The notes beneath the pieces were generated by a model that saw nothing but the letters and a program-made list of their open reading frames with translations, did no database searches and was not told the origin of the DNA. Position numbers and translations under genes: made by a program. 14,178 bases of DNA from Spirochaetales bacterium. GTDB taxonomy: Bacteria > Spirochaetota > Spirochaetia > JAGLYY01. Location of the stretch: assembly GCA_023131935.1 (NCBI GenBank), contig JAGLYY010000066.1:1-14178 (forward strand), written 5' to 3'. Position 1 is the stretch's first letter. Each line of letters begins with the position of its first letter. Below, one piece after another: positions 1 to 6,244 of the stretch.

Positions 1-168
1 TTCGATGAGAATCATTCAGATGATGAGGACAGATTTTTATTATTAGGGAGAAGCTTTCATTTTAGAATAATTTTGGTGTGCCACTGTATTCGAGAGAAAG
101 AATCGAAAATACGAATAATTTCTGCAAGGAAAGCTACGAAAAATGAGCAAAAGTACTACAGGGGGTGA
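1..168 (+). CDS. brnT: BrnT family toxin, C-terminal part (cut by window edge)
   Basis: The open frame from base 1 to a TGA at 166-168 encodes 55 residues that look like the second half of a BrnT ribonuclease toxin. It contains DDEDRFLLLGRS, then RIILVCHC, then the family's C-terminal signature RIISARKATKNEQKYY. In known BrnTA pairs the toxin is a small RelE-like RNase that halts translation and is bound by the BrnA antitoxin encoded directly downstream. Here the antitoxin ATG lies four bases after the toxin stop, so the two are co-transcribed. The start codon and N-terminal half lie outside the window, so I cannot say whether the gene is intact. It is clearly a different BrnT from the complete one at 466-726: the two C-termini share only the RIIS.R core. 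Confidence 0.8.
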   Translation, partial: FDENHSDDEDRFLLLGRSFHFRIILVCHCIREKESKIRIISARKATKNEQKYYRG

Positions 169-172
169 TAAT

Positions 173-388
173 ATGAAAGAAGAATATGATTTCTCAAAAA
201 TGAAATCACGAAAAAATCCCTATGCAAAAAAACTAAAAAAACAGATAACTATACGGATTGCAGTAAATACGATTGAATACTTTAAAGAATTATCTAAAGA
301 AAGTGGGATGCCTTACCAGAATTTGATAGATTTATATTTAGATGATTGTGCAAAGAATCATCGGAAATTAACTATGGAGTGGAAATAG
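173..388 (+). CDS. brnA: BrnA family antitoxin
   Basis: This 71-residue protein is the antitoxin partner of the BrnT toxin just upstream. The N-terminal part (about residues 1-25) is charged, with KMKSRKNPYAKKLKKQ. The C-terminal part has the ribbon-helix-helix pattern of BrnA/CopG regulators: a short strand QITIRI, then helix residues YFKELSKESGMPYQNLIDLYL. I chose the ATG at 173 rather than the in-frame ATG at 143. A purine-rich ribosome site (GGGGGTGA at 161-168) sits just before 173, and an earlier start would overlap the toxin end. In the family, BrnA neutralises BrnT and represses the operon by binding DNA. The last 38 bases of the gene recur in a damaged copy at 3381-3429. Confidence 0.82.
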   Translation: MKEEYDFSKMKSRKNPYAKKLKKQITIRIAVNTIEYFKELSKESGMPYQNLIDLYLDDCAKNHRKLTMEWK

Positions 389-428
389 GAAAATCCGGGC
401 GAGAATCGACATTATTATATAAATTCCA

Positions 429-456
429 TTGATATCTGGTATCATTATGGTATAAT
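429..456 (+). promoter_or_regulatory. Promoter of the second brnTA operon
   Basis: A TTGATA at 429-434 and a perfect TATAAT at 451-456 are separated by 16 bases. The predicted start of transcription falls only about three bases before the brnT ATG at 466. There is no Shine-Dalgarno sequence between, so the toxin message would be nearly leaderless. Confidence 0.65.
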
Positions 457-467
457 ATATATACCAT
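447..467 (+). promoter_or_regulatory. Palindromic operator over the brnTA -10 and start
   Basis: The sequence is an inverted repeat with 8-base arms ATGGTATA and TATACCAT around a 5-base AT spacer. It covers the -10 box and reaches the toxin start codon. A further GGTAT half-site lies upstream at 439-443. BrnA-type antitoxins repress their own operons through palindromes, so this is the expected operator; a protein bound here would block RNA polymerase. The assignment to BrnA is inferred. Confidence 0.6.
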
Positions 468-726
468 GAGCTTTGAATTTGATCTGAACAAGAGTGAAAC
501 GAACAAAAAGAAGCACGGCATCGACTTTATAGAAGCTCAAGTTTTATGGGATGATCCCGATTTCATTGAAATCACAGTTAAAACCGTTGATGAACCAAGA
601 TTTATGGTTATTGGGAAAATCTCAAAGAAACATTGGTCTGGAATCATCACATATCGTGGCGAAAACCTCAGAATTATTTCTGTACGCCGTTCCAGACCAG
701 AGGAGGTGAAGATATATGAAAGCTAA
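466..726 (+). CDS. brnT: BrnT family toxin (RelE-like RNase)
   Basis: This 86-residue protein matches the full BrnT layout: FEFDLNKSETNKKKHGIDF at the N-terminus, then EAQVLWDDPDF, a central RFMVIGKI strand, the ITYRGENLRIIS core and RRSRPEE near the end. Length is normal for the family (about 85-95 residues). BrnT toxins are RNases that inhibit translation. The stop overlaps the start of the downstream antitoxin by 11 bases, implying translational coupling. The ATG at 466 lies inside the operator palindrome and has no ribosome site, so the toxin is probably initiated from a nearly leaderless message, in contrast with the excellent site ahead of its antitoxin. A 137-bp internal piece of a close relative is found at 11157-11293. 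Confidence 0.85.
   Translation: MSFEFDLNKSETNKKKHGIDFIEAQVLWDDPDFIEITVKTVDEPRFMVIGKISKKHWSGIITYRGENLRIISVRRSRPEEVKIYES
701..709 (+). promoter_or_regulatory. Near-perfect Shine-Dalgarno for the second brnA
   Basis: AGGAGGTGA is a nine-base complement to the 16S rRNA tail, six bases before the antitoxin ATG at 716. It lies inside the toxin coding sequence and should drive more antitoxin than toxin synthesis from the same message. Confidence 0.75.
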
Positions 727-943
727 AGATCTTGATAAAATGTTCGATGAGGGTAAGGATATTTCCAAATATCTGGATCTTACCAAAGCTATAAGACCCG
801 AACAAGAGCAAAAACGAGTTAATGTTGACTTTCCAATTTGGATGATTCATTCCCTCGATAAAGAGGCTAAGCGCCTGGGCGTTCCTAGGCAATCTATTAT
901 TAAAATATGGATTGCGGAACGACTTGAAAAAGAATTAGCATGA
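716..943 (+). CDS. brnA: BrnA/CopG-like antitoxin of second BrnTA pair
   Basis: This 75-residue protein has an acidic, variable N-terminal part (DKMFDEGKDISKYLD) and a C-terminal ribbon-helix-helix. The strand KRVNVDFP is followed by helix IWMIHSLDKEAKRLG, turn VPRQS and helix IIKIWIAERLEKELA. Ribbon-helix-helix antitoxins dimerise through the strand, bind operator palindromes and hold the toxin inactive. Its start overlaps the toxin end by 11 bases and follows an excellent ribosome site. The sequence differs greatly from the BrnA at 173-388, so the two systems are unlikely to be recent duplicates and may not cross-neutralise. The family name rests on gene order and fold pattern; a generic CopG antitoxin is the alternative label. 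Confidence 0.8.
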   Translation: MKAKDLDKMFDEGKDISKYLDLTKAIRPEQEQKRVNVDFPIWMIHSLDKEAKRLGVPRQSIIKIWIAERLEKELA

Positions 944-954
944 TTCATACCAAT

Positions 955-998
955 GGATGCAGCGGACGGCTAACCGCCGCCGCTGATCCTAATCGTTA
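955..998 (+). repeat. attC-like imperfect hairpin plus GTTA box behind brnTA
   Basis: GGATGCAGCGG (955-965) pairs with CCGCTGATCC (980-989), leaving one bulged G at 959. Inside is a second short stem, CGG/CCG, around CTAA. A CCTAATCGTTA follows (988-998), ending in the GTTA found in the R' core of integron attC sites. The bulged base, paired L-like boxes and GTTA fit an attC recombination site. Against this, no RYYYAAC-type left box is visible, the bases after GTTA (ATG) do not fit GTTRRRY well, and no integrase gene is in the window. Two parts of the element recur around the brnT fragment near 11122-11304. Confidence 0.35.
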
Positions 999-1142
999 AT
1001 GCGCCAAGCGAAGCTTGGTGCTTCTTATAAAGTGAAAGCCTTTATTGGGAAAGTTATAGCCAGCACCCCTGACCTTAGTGTCGCGGTTATTGAGGATGCC
1101 GAAAAAATTTATTGCTCAATTCTGAAGTCTGGTGTAATTTAG
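999..1142 (+). other. 47-codon open frame, possible gene remnant
   Basis: An ATG at 999 opens a frame of 47 residues (MRQAKLGASYKVKAFIGKVI at its start, IYCSILKSGVI at its end) that stops at 1140-1142. The residue mix looks protein-like, but the beginning coincides with the hairpin at 1001-1021, no ribosome site precedes it, and I recognise no family. It may be the tail of a gene truncated by insertion of the toxin-antitoxin segment, or chance. Confidence 0.2.
1001..1021 (+). terminator. Strong 9-bp hairpin, possible brnTA terminator
   Basis: GCGCCAAGC and GCTTGGTGC form a nine-pair stem (one G-T pair) closed by a GAA loop. The following bases, TTCTTATAA, give only a weak T-rich tail. It lies 58 bases after the antitoxin stop, so it may end the second brnTA transcript. 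It could equally be part of the mobile element to its left. Confidence 0.4.
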
Positions 1143-1162
1143 ATTCCAAGGCGGCTTAATCC

Positions 1163-3373
1163 ATGAAAAATATATTGATACTGATTCTTTTTTTCTGTTC
1201 ATTTCCTATCTTGGCACAGACATCCAGTGATGAAAATTCCCCCGACCTGGATTCTATTATGGACGAAGGGATGACCTGCTTGAATGATGGTGATTATCAA
1301 AAAGCCGAGAGTCTTTTTCTGAATATTCTGGCGGGGAATGAAGAGGTCCATGACGCTGGTATTGGTTTAGGACGGGCTGTCCTTTATCAGAACAGACTGG
1401 ATGAAGCTTATGAAATCTTCAATCAGGTTGTAGCAAGACATGATTCAGGTGTTGCCTGGTTTTTCAGGGGGTTCTCCCAGTTTAGACGAGGGAATAATGA
1501 TCAGGCCAGGGCGGATTATCTACAAGCCATCAACCGGGGTTACAACCATTTCGATGTGTTTTTTAATATCGGGTATATGCATTTTCAGAGTAAGGAGTAT
1601 AAAGAGGGAGAAAGCTGGTTCCGTCAGGCCCTTGACAGGAATCAGAATTATTCCGCCTCCTGGTACTATCTTGGTATTTGCCGGTATAAACAGAATCTGG
1701 ATGCATATTATGAGTTTTCTCGAACTCTGGAGATAGATTCCGGATATATGATGGCCTATGTCTACCGGGGTGTTCTGCTTGATAGGATTGGGGAGTATTC
1801 CCGGGCTGTTTCTGACTATTCCAAAGCGGTGGAAATTGATCCTGAGTATGCCTGGGGTTATTTCTACCTGGGAAAGGACCTGGAGAGGCTCAACCGCGGT
1901 TCTGAGGCTGTAGAAAGTCTTGAGAAGGCCATATCCCTCGGCCTGACTGAAGCACAGGTATATGATGCTCTAGCAGATTCCTACTGGAGTGAGAAGAGGT
2001 ATAATGATGCAGCTACAAATTATGACATAGCTGTCAGCAAAGCCCCTGATTCTGCCTGGATATGGAATAATCGCGGGTACTTTTTCAGACAGAGGAAGGA
2101 GTATGAAAAAGCCATTCAGGATTTCAGGAAGGCAATTGAGCTGGATCCGGAATGGGCAAAACCCTATAATAACCTTGGTTATACATATAATTGCCAGAAC
2201 AAATATGAATTTGCGGTAGAACCTCTCCGGAAGGCTGTTGAACTGGCTCCAGACTGGAGCTGGCCCTGGAACAACCTGGGGAATGCACTTATAGGTCTAA
2301 AACAGTATGATGAGGCTATATCCAGTTTTCAGAAGTCCATAGAGTGTGATCCCGAATATGGATATCCTCATTATAATCTCGGGATTCTGTATAATAATAC
2401 AGGAGAGTATGAAAAATCGGTTGAATCCTACAGGAAATCTCTTGAAATCAATCCCCGACAAGCGGACTGTTATAACAATCTGGGGAATTCCCTTGTTAAA
2501 CTTGAACTATATGATGAAGCTATTGAGATTTATACGAAAGGACTGGAGATCAATCCAGACCATGAATTAATCCTGGCGAACAGGGGAGAGGCTTTTTATA
2601 AGACAAACCGGAAGCAGGAGGCTGTAAATGATTTGATTCGTGCGGTAGAATTGGGTCCGAATAGGGCAAGAACTCATAATTATCTCGGACGAAGTTATGC
2701 TATATTGAGGTGTTATGAGGATGCCCGCCGGCATCTGGAACGGGCTATAGAACTGGATTCCTCTTATGAGTCTACTCTAAGCAGGATACTGGAGAAGCTA
2801 AAAGAGATAGATGCTTATCTGATAGTCCACGTTTTATGGGATGATGTACCGGTAAAAAATCAGAATGTGAAATTTTCCGGATTACCTGAAGGATCCCGTC
2901 AGTTTGTTACCGATTCCCAGGGGACGGTGTTGATTCACCGCTCATTACTTAAGGCAGGACGCCGTTATCTTTTGTACAGGAGTGAACCTGGTTCTCCTGA
3001 AGATATGTGGGATTTCAGTGATACCTCCTTTTTTTACTCAGAAACACAGGATGAGGTCCGTTTGCAGATCAAGAAGAAACTGAAAGGTATTACTCCGGAT
3101 GATGAGGTTACAATTTCCGATTCTACTCCTTTCCTGCGCTGGGAATATCCGGATGGCGCGGAGTACTTTGTCCTGGCAATTGCCAAGAGGAGTAAGAACT
3201 GGACGGAAAATCTTAAATCTTATGTCCATATCAGGCGGTTCGAGAATCTGACTGATTCGGAATATCAGGTCCAGGAAGAACTGGAACCGGATGAGTATCT
3301 CTGGTTTGTTACTGCTTATTCCGCGGATGGAGTGCCTCTGTATTATCTTTCCCGGAAGTTTACGGTAGAATAG
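1163..3373 (+). CDS. Exported TPR-repeat protein with FnIII-like C-terminus
   Basis: This 736-residue protein starts with a clear signal peptide (hydrophobic ILILILFFCSFPILA, probable cleavage before QTSS near residue 19), so it should act in the periplasm or on the surface. Residues about 30-540 are roughly 15 consecutive 34-residue tetratricopeptide repeats. The best ones have the NNLG...YDEAI...KAIELDP pattern; one near residue 185 is shortened. TPR arrays form a superhelix for protein-protein contacts. The C-terminal 190 residues are beta-rich: a segment with VKFSGLPEGSRQ resembling carboxypeptidase-regulatory-like domains, then a fibronectin III-like segment beginning STPFLRWEYPDGAEYFVLAI. 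AAGGCGG at 1148-1154 is an acceptable ribosome site eight bases before the ATG. It stands alone; the next gene is convergent. The binding partner is unknown. Confidence 0.85.
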   Translation: MKNILILILFFCSFPILAQTSSDENSPDLDSIMDEGMTCLNDGDYQKAESLFLNILAGNEEVHDAGIGLGRAVLYQNRLDEAYEIFNQVVARHDSGVAWFFRGFSQFRRGNNDQARADYLQAINRGYNHFDVFFNIGYMHFQSKEYKEGESWFRQALDRNQNYSASWYYLGICRYKQNLDAYYEFSRTLEIDSGYMMAYVYRGVLLDRIGEYSRAVSDYSKAVEIDPEYAWGYFYLGKDLERLNRGSEAVESLEKAISLGLTEAQVYDALADSYWSEKRYNDAATNYDIAVSKAPDSAWIWNNRGYFFRQRKEYEKAIQDFRKAIELDPEWAKPYNNLGYTYNCQNKYEFAVEPLRKAVELAPDWSWPWNNLGNALIGLKQYDEAISSFQKSIECDPEYGYPHYNLGILYNNTGEYEKSVESYRKSLEINPRQADCYNNLGNSLVKLELYDEAIEIYTKGLEINPDHELILANRGEAFYKTNRKQEAVNDLIRAVELGPNRARTHNYLGRSYAILRCYEDARRHLERAIELDSSYESTLSRILEKLKEIDAYLIVHVLWDDVPVKNQNVKFSGLPEGSRQFVTDSQGTVLIHRSLLKAGRRYLLYRSEPGSPEDMWDFSDTSFFYSETQDEVRLQIKKKLKGITPDDEVTISDSTPFLRWEYPDGAEYFVLAIAKRSKNWTENLKSYVHIRRFENLTDSEYQVQEELEPDEYLWFVTAYSADGVPLYYLSRKFTVE

Positions 3374-3380
3374 CAATATC

Positions 3381-3429
3381 CAAGAAATCATCGGAAATTA
3401 ACTATGTAGTGGAAATAGAAAAATCCGGG
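3381..3429 (+). pseudogene. Leftover 3' end of a brnA gene
   Basis: These 49 bases match 351-399, the end of the first brnA gene plus 11 following bases, with four differences. The core 3386-3429 matches 356-399 with only two. The copy begins eight bases after the TPR stop. The G-to-T change turns the brnA reading ATG GAG into ATG TAG, so nothing is encoded. No upstream part of brnA is present. This is a relic of another brnTA copy or the scar of an insertion or recombination event. Confidence 0.75.
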
Positions 3430-3445
3430 GTAAGCACCCCGGATT
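3422..3445 (-). terminator. Intrinsic terminator of the GNAT gene
   Basis: AATCCGGGG and CCCCGGATT form a perfect nine-pair stem around a six-base loop. On the minus strand the stem is followed by TTTTCT, a proper T tract, and it lies three bases after the acetyltransferase stop. On the plus strand it lacks a T tract, but it is the only hairpin behind the TPR gene and may partly serve both. The left arm overlaps the brnA leftover. Confidence 0.8.
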
Positions 3446-3448
3446 CAA

Positions 3449-4177
3449 TTAAACAATACACTGACAGACGGTGGTGATCCATCTTAGTTCATAACCCAGA
3501 TTTTCAGCGATGGACGCTGACCCCCGGTTATCACTGCTGGTTCTGTAAAATGGAAGATGGCCGTTTTCCAAACAGGCTGCCGTAACAGCTGCCACAGCCG
3601 CAATCCCCAACCCCAGTTTCCTGTGGTCAGAATGAATAAGAATCCCTACATCCCCCATGCATTTCCCCCAACGTCTATAGCCTGCATAACCGATAGCTTT
3701 GTTGGCATGATATACCAGGCGGATCTCTTCATCCGGGTCTTCGAGGTCAATTAATGCCTCATCAATATCGTCCGCGGTACAGGTATCAAGAAATGCCTGC
3801 AGAGGCGGATGATTCGCAGGATCGACGGAACGAATTCCATACCCTTCCGGAAGGGAATAAGCCGGAACTATTTCTCCGGGATAGATAAAATGAGGATAGG
3901 TGTTCTCAATCCTGAATTCTGTAAATCGCTCCTCTATATTTTTCAGTTCCAGGGGTTTCTTTCCCCCTTCACTAAGATCTGAAAGGAACGATATCAACTC
4001 CTTGCCGGCGGAAATAAAGTGGTGATTAAAAACTTTGGTCAGATACAAGGTGTTCTTTCCATTCAGGGATTCGGCATTTCTGAATGTTGTCCCCTCTTTA
4101 AAAAAGGTATCGGTGGAGCATCTATAAAAAACTCCCCTGTCCTGAGTGATTATTTCTTTTATTTTCTCTGTGTTCAT
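3449..4177 (-). CDS. GNAT family N-acetyltransferase
   Basis: The protein (242 residues from the chosen start) has a C-terminal GNAT fold at about 105-240. Strand IRLVYHANKAIGYAGYRRWG leads to DVGILIHSDHRKLGLGIAA, which carries the acetyl-CoA pyrophosphate loop R186-K-L-G-L-G. Helix SASIAENLGYE is typical of motif B. The N-terminal 100 residues (with FFKEGTTFRNAESL) are an extra domain found in two-domain GNATs. It should transfer an acetyl group from acetyl-CoA to an amine or small molecule; the substrate cannot be read from sequence. I chose the ATG at 4177, preceded by AGGGG at five-base spacing, over an upstream ATG at 4216 that lacks a ribosome site. It converges on the TPR gene and ends in a strong terminator. 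Confidence 0.8.
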   Translation of the reverse strand: MNTEKIKEIITQDRGVFYRCSTDTFFKEGTTFRNAESLNGKNTLYLTKVFNHHFISAGKELISFLSDLSEGGKKPLELKNIEERFTEFRIENTYPHFIYPGEIVPAYSLPEGYGIRSVDPANHPPLQAFLDTCTADDIDEALIDLEDPDEEIRLVYHANKAIGYAGYRRWGKCMGDVGILIHSDHRKLGLGIAAVAAVTAACLENGHLPFYRTSSDNRGSASIAENLGYELRWITTVCQCIV

Positions 4178-4303
4178 ATGATCCCCTGATAGTTTTGATC
4201 TGAGGATCCAATTCATGAAAGATGGATATTAAAAGCCTTTCAGAATCGAATCCTTCAAGGCTATCCGTGACTATCTAAGGGTCACCCCTTCTCTTCAGCC
4301 GGT

Positions 4304-4331
4304 TTGAATAGAATGAAACATAATGTATACG
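4304..4331 (+). promoter_or_regulatory. Putative promoter of the candidate small RNA
   Basis: TTGAAT (4304-4309) and TATACG (4326-4331) are 16 bases apart. Transcription would begin at about 4338, within the first hairpin of the candidate RNA. The match is moderate, and no plus-strand gene exists downstream to need it. Confidence 0.4.
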
Positions 4332-4335
4332 AAAG

Positions 4336-4428
4336 TTCAGGTTGTGGCAAGCGAAACCTGGAATCGGGATACGCTGTCCGATAAGAACCCGACCACTATG
4401 CGAGACATTTAGTGGCCGGGTTTTCTTC
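4336..4428 (+). ncRNA. Candidate intergenic small RNA (about 90 nt)
   Basis: Three consecutive hairpins lie between two minus-strand genes. TTCAGGTT pairs with AACCTGGAA (one bulge), TCGG pairs with CCGA around GATACGCTGT, and the last is a strong terminator hairpin. A promoter-like sequence sits immediately upstream. A plus-strand terminator with no plus-strand coding sequence in front of it is the main argument for a non-coding transcript. I do not recognise a known family (it does not resemble SRP RNA, 6S or the riboswitches I know) and cannot tell whether it acts by base pairing. Expression is unproven. Confidence 0.4.
4386..4427 (+). terminator. Strong plus-strand intrinsic terminator
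   Basis: AACCCG and CGGGTT close an outer stem, and CCACTA with TAGTGG an inner one, separated by a single A/C mismatch. The stem (4386-4422) is followed by TTCTT within a T-rich run from 4421. On the minus strand the stem is followed by CTTATCGG, a poor T tract, so it points rightward. Confidence 0.75.
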
Positions 4429-4442
4429 TGAATTCTATACTA

Positions 4443-4844
4443 TTAAGATCTCTGTTCGGCTTTTTCCAGCCTTTTTACGTTTCTGTTGTTAACGGTAATG
4501 TACAAAGTCCCAATTACTCCGGCGAAAGCCATTACAAGGTCGGCAAAAACATTCATTCTGATAGCAGCATATATTCCCAGTATTGACCATATCAAGGGAA
4601 AAACAAATATATAAACAGGGATTCTTCTTCGTGTCATCATGAAAATATCGAAGGTAAATATGCAGACAGGACAGGGAGCAACACCAAATATTGGTCCTCC
4701 GGGAAATTCGTGTCCGCTTAATGTACCAATAATTGGGTATATTGTCAGGGCATATAAAATAAGCAGGAATCCAAGATATGTAGATAAATCTTTACTACAA
4801 AAGGAAGACACCAAGGATTTTTCGCTCTTGCGAAAATATCTCTT
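4443..4844 (-). pseudogene. DUF6064 membrane protein, 5'-truncated
   Basis: The open frame encodes the C-terminal half of a DUF6064 integral membrane protein. A helix LGFLLILYALTIYPIIG is followed by the family's conserved stretch GHEFPGGPIFGVAPCPVCIFTF, then two more helices (VYIFVFPLIWSILGIYAAI and ADLVMAFAGVIGTLYI). Family members I know are about 200-230 residues; here only 123 follow the best start (a TTG at 4814) and 134 follow the in-frame stop at 4845-4847. No ribosome site precedes either. About 60-85 bases further upstream, a short frame WFFFYQFN (around 4906-4929) resembles the preceding family segment but is out of register behind stops, consistent with decay. The function of the family is unknown. 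Confidence 0.6.
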
Positions 4845-5138
4845 TTAGCTATGCAGGTGGTCGTTCTCTATTCACCTGGGGCCTGTCGGTCTATTATGTC
4901 TTCAGGTTGAACTGATAGAAGAAAAACCACCCTAAGGTCCTTTTAAAATAGCCGTAATTCACCATTTTCACTGGATTTCCTCAAGTGGATTCATCATGGT
5001 AATATGATTTCAATGATCTCCCCGCATTTTGAAGCTCATTATTTACAAAGAAGTGGTGCAGCGCAAAAGGCTCTTAACTAGCTAAACACGGAGGCATTGG
5101 AGTTAAATCAATTTTATGTTGGTATTACTCCAGAAACA
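4845..5138. other. Intergenic stretch with decayed sequence
   Basis: Apart from the probable remains of the DUF6064 5' half (around 4906-4929, minus strand), I see no gene, clear promoter or terminator here. No convincing T-tailed hairpin follows the ATPase stop at 5139, so the end of the transport operon transcript is not marked. Confidence 0.5.
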
Positions 5139-6233
5139 CTATTTCTTGTAGACGTGAAAAAAATCCTTTTTGAAATCCAGGTGTACATCCTCGCCCATAT
5201 TGAAATGTTTCATGGTTCCTTCAGTATTAGAGTGGACAGCCGTAATGAAGCTGTTCTCAAACTCTATCTTGTACTCTGTAATACTGCCAAGGAAGGAACT
5301 CACATCCAGTTTACCTTTAAAACCTGTGGGCGAAAGGCTTATGTCGACAGCTTCCGGTTTTATAGCCAGAAAAACCTCCTCTCCTTCCGAGAACTCCTCG
5401 GCAGGTTTTTCAACTGCAAGGGATTTGCTCTGAACAGTAACAGTGAGTGAGTCCGTCCCGACTTCAGCTACAGTTGCGTCGATAAAGTTTGCATTACCGA
5501 TAAAGTCCGCCACAAAGGAACTGTTCGGATTATTGTAAATATTCTCCGGCGTTCCAACCTGTGCTATCTTACCCCTGTTCATGATAACGATCTGATCAGA
5601 CATACTTAGGGCCTCAGACTGGTCGTGGGTTACATAAAGAGCAGTTATACCCAGCATCTGCTGGACCCGCTTAATTTCTGTTCTTGTCTGCATTCTGAGT
5701 TTAGCATCCAGATTTGAGAGAGGTTCGTCAAAAAGTATGATCTCAGGTTTAAGGACAAGAGCTCTTGCAAGAGCGACCCGCTGTTGCTGGCCTCCGGACA
5801 GTTCCCCCGGATACCTGTTTTCCAGGCCTACGAGATTTACCATCTGCGAAACCATAGCCACATCGTTCCTTATTACCTCTTTCGACAGTTTCCGTAGTTT
5901 CAAGCCGTAAGCGATATTTTCAAATATCGTAAGATGCGGAAAAAGAGCGTAGCTCTGGAAAACCATCGGCATATTTCTGTCAAAGGCCGCTACATCATTA
6001 ATCAGCTTACCATCCAGGGTCACATCGCCGGCTGTCTGGAGTTCAAACCCGGCCACCACCCGCAGGGTAGTGGTTTTCCCGCAGCCCGAAGGGCCAAGGA
6101 GAGTTACAAAATCACCCTTTTTTATGGTCAGAGAGATGTCGTTAACTGCAATAACGCTGTTGCCCTTACCATCCCTGAAAACCTTTGTTATATCTTTAAG
6201 AACAAGATAGTCTCTATCGTTATTCTGTTCCAT
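5139..6233 (-). CDS. ABC transporter ATPase, AfuC/FbpC-like
   Basis: This 364-residue ATPase powers the importer encoded with it. All nucleotide-binding motifs are intact: Walker A GPSGCGKTT (47-55), Q-loop Q93 in FQSYALF, signature LSGGQ (145-149), Walker B IILFDE (165-170), D-loop SNLD (173-176) and switch H203. Residues about 240-364 form the TOBE-type regulatory extension of the CUT1/FbpC/PotA group, with the IKPEAVDIS motif near 295. It lies 11 bases after the permease stop, with AGGAGA ahead of the ATG, and is the last gene of the minus-strand operon. The ATPase sequence alone does not reveal the substrate; iron, polyamine, phosphonate and sugar-phosphate systems use similar subunits. 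Confidence 0.92.
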   Translation of the reverse strand: MEQNNDRDYLVLKDITKVFRDGKGNSVIAVNDISLTIKKGDFVTLLGPSGCGKTTTLRVVAGFELQTAGDVTLDGKLINDVAAFDRNMPMVFQSYALFPHLTIFENIAYGLKLRKLSKEVIRNDVAMVSQMVNLVGLENRYPGELSGGQQQRVALARALVLKPEIILFDEPLSNLDAKLRMQTRTEIKRVQQMLGITALYVTHDQSEALSMSDQIVIMNRGKIAQVGTPENIYNNPNSSFVADFIGNANFIDATVAEVGTDSLTVTVQSKSLAVEKPAEEFSEGEEVFLAIKPEAVDISLSPTGFKGKLDVSSFLGSITEYKIEFENSFITAVHSNTEGTMKHFNMGEDVHLDFKKDFFHVYKK

Positions 6234-6244
6234 TATTTTCTCTC

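Noticed and set aside
143..172. Upstream ATG for the first BrnA
   Set aside because: It lies inside the BrnT coding region without a ribosome site; the ATG at 173 has one and gives the normal BrnA N-terminus.
4336..4428. Riboswitch controlling a downstream gene
   Set aside because: No plus-strand gene follows the terminator within the next kilobase, so a stand-alone RNA is more likely.
5097..5450. Plus-strand frame with GGAGG before a TTG, 117 codons
   Set aside because: All but the first 14 codons are antisense to the ATPase gene, and the ATPase frame has complete family motifs. The ribosome-like site is probably chance.
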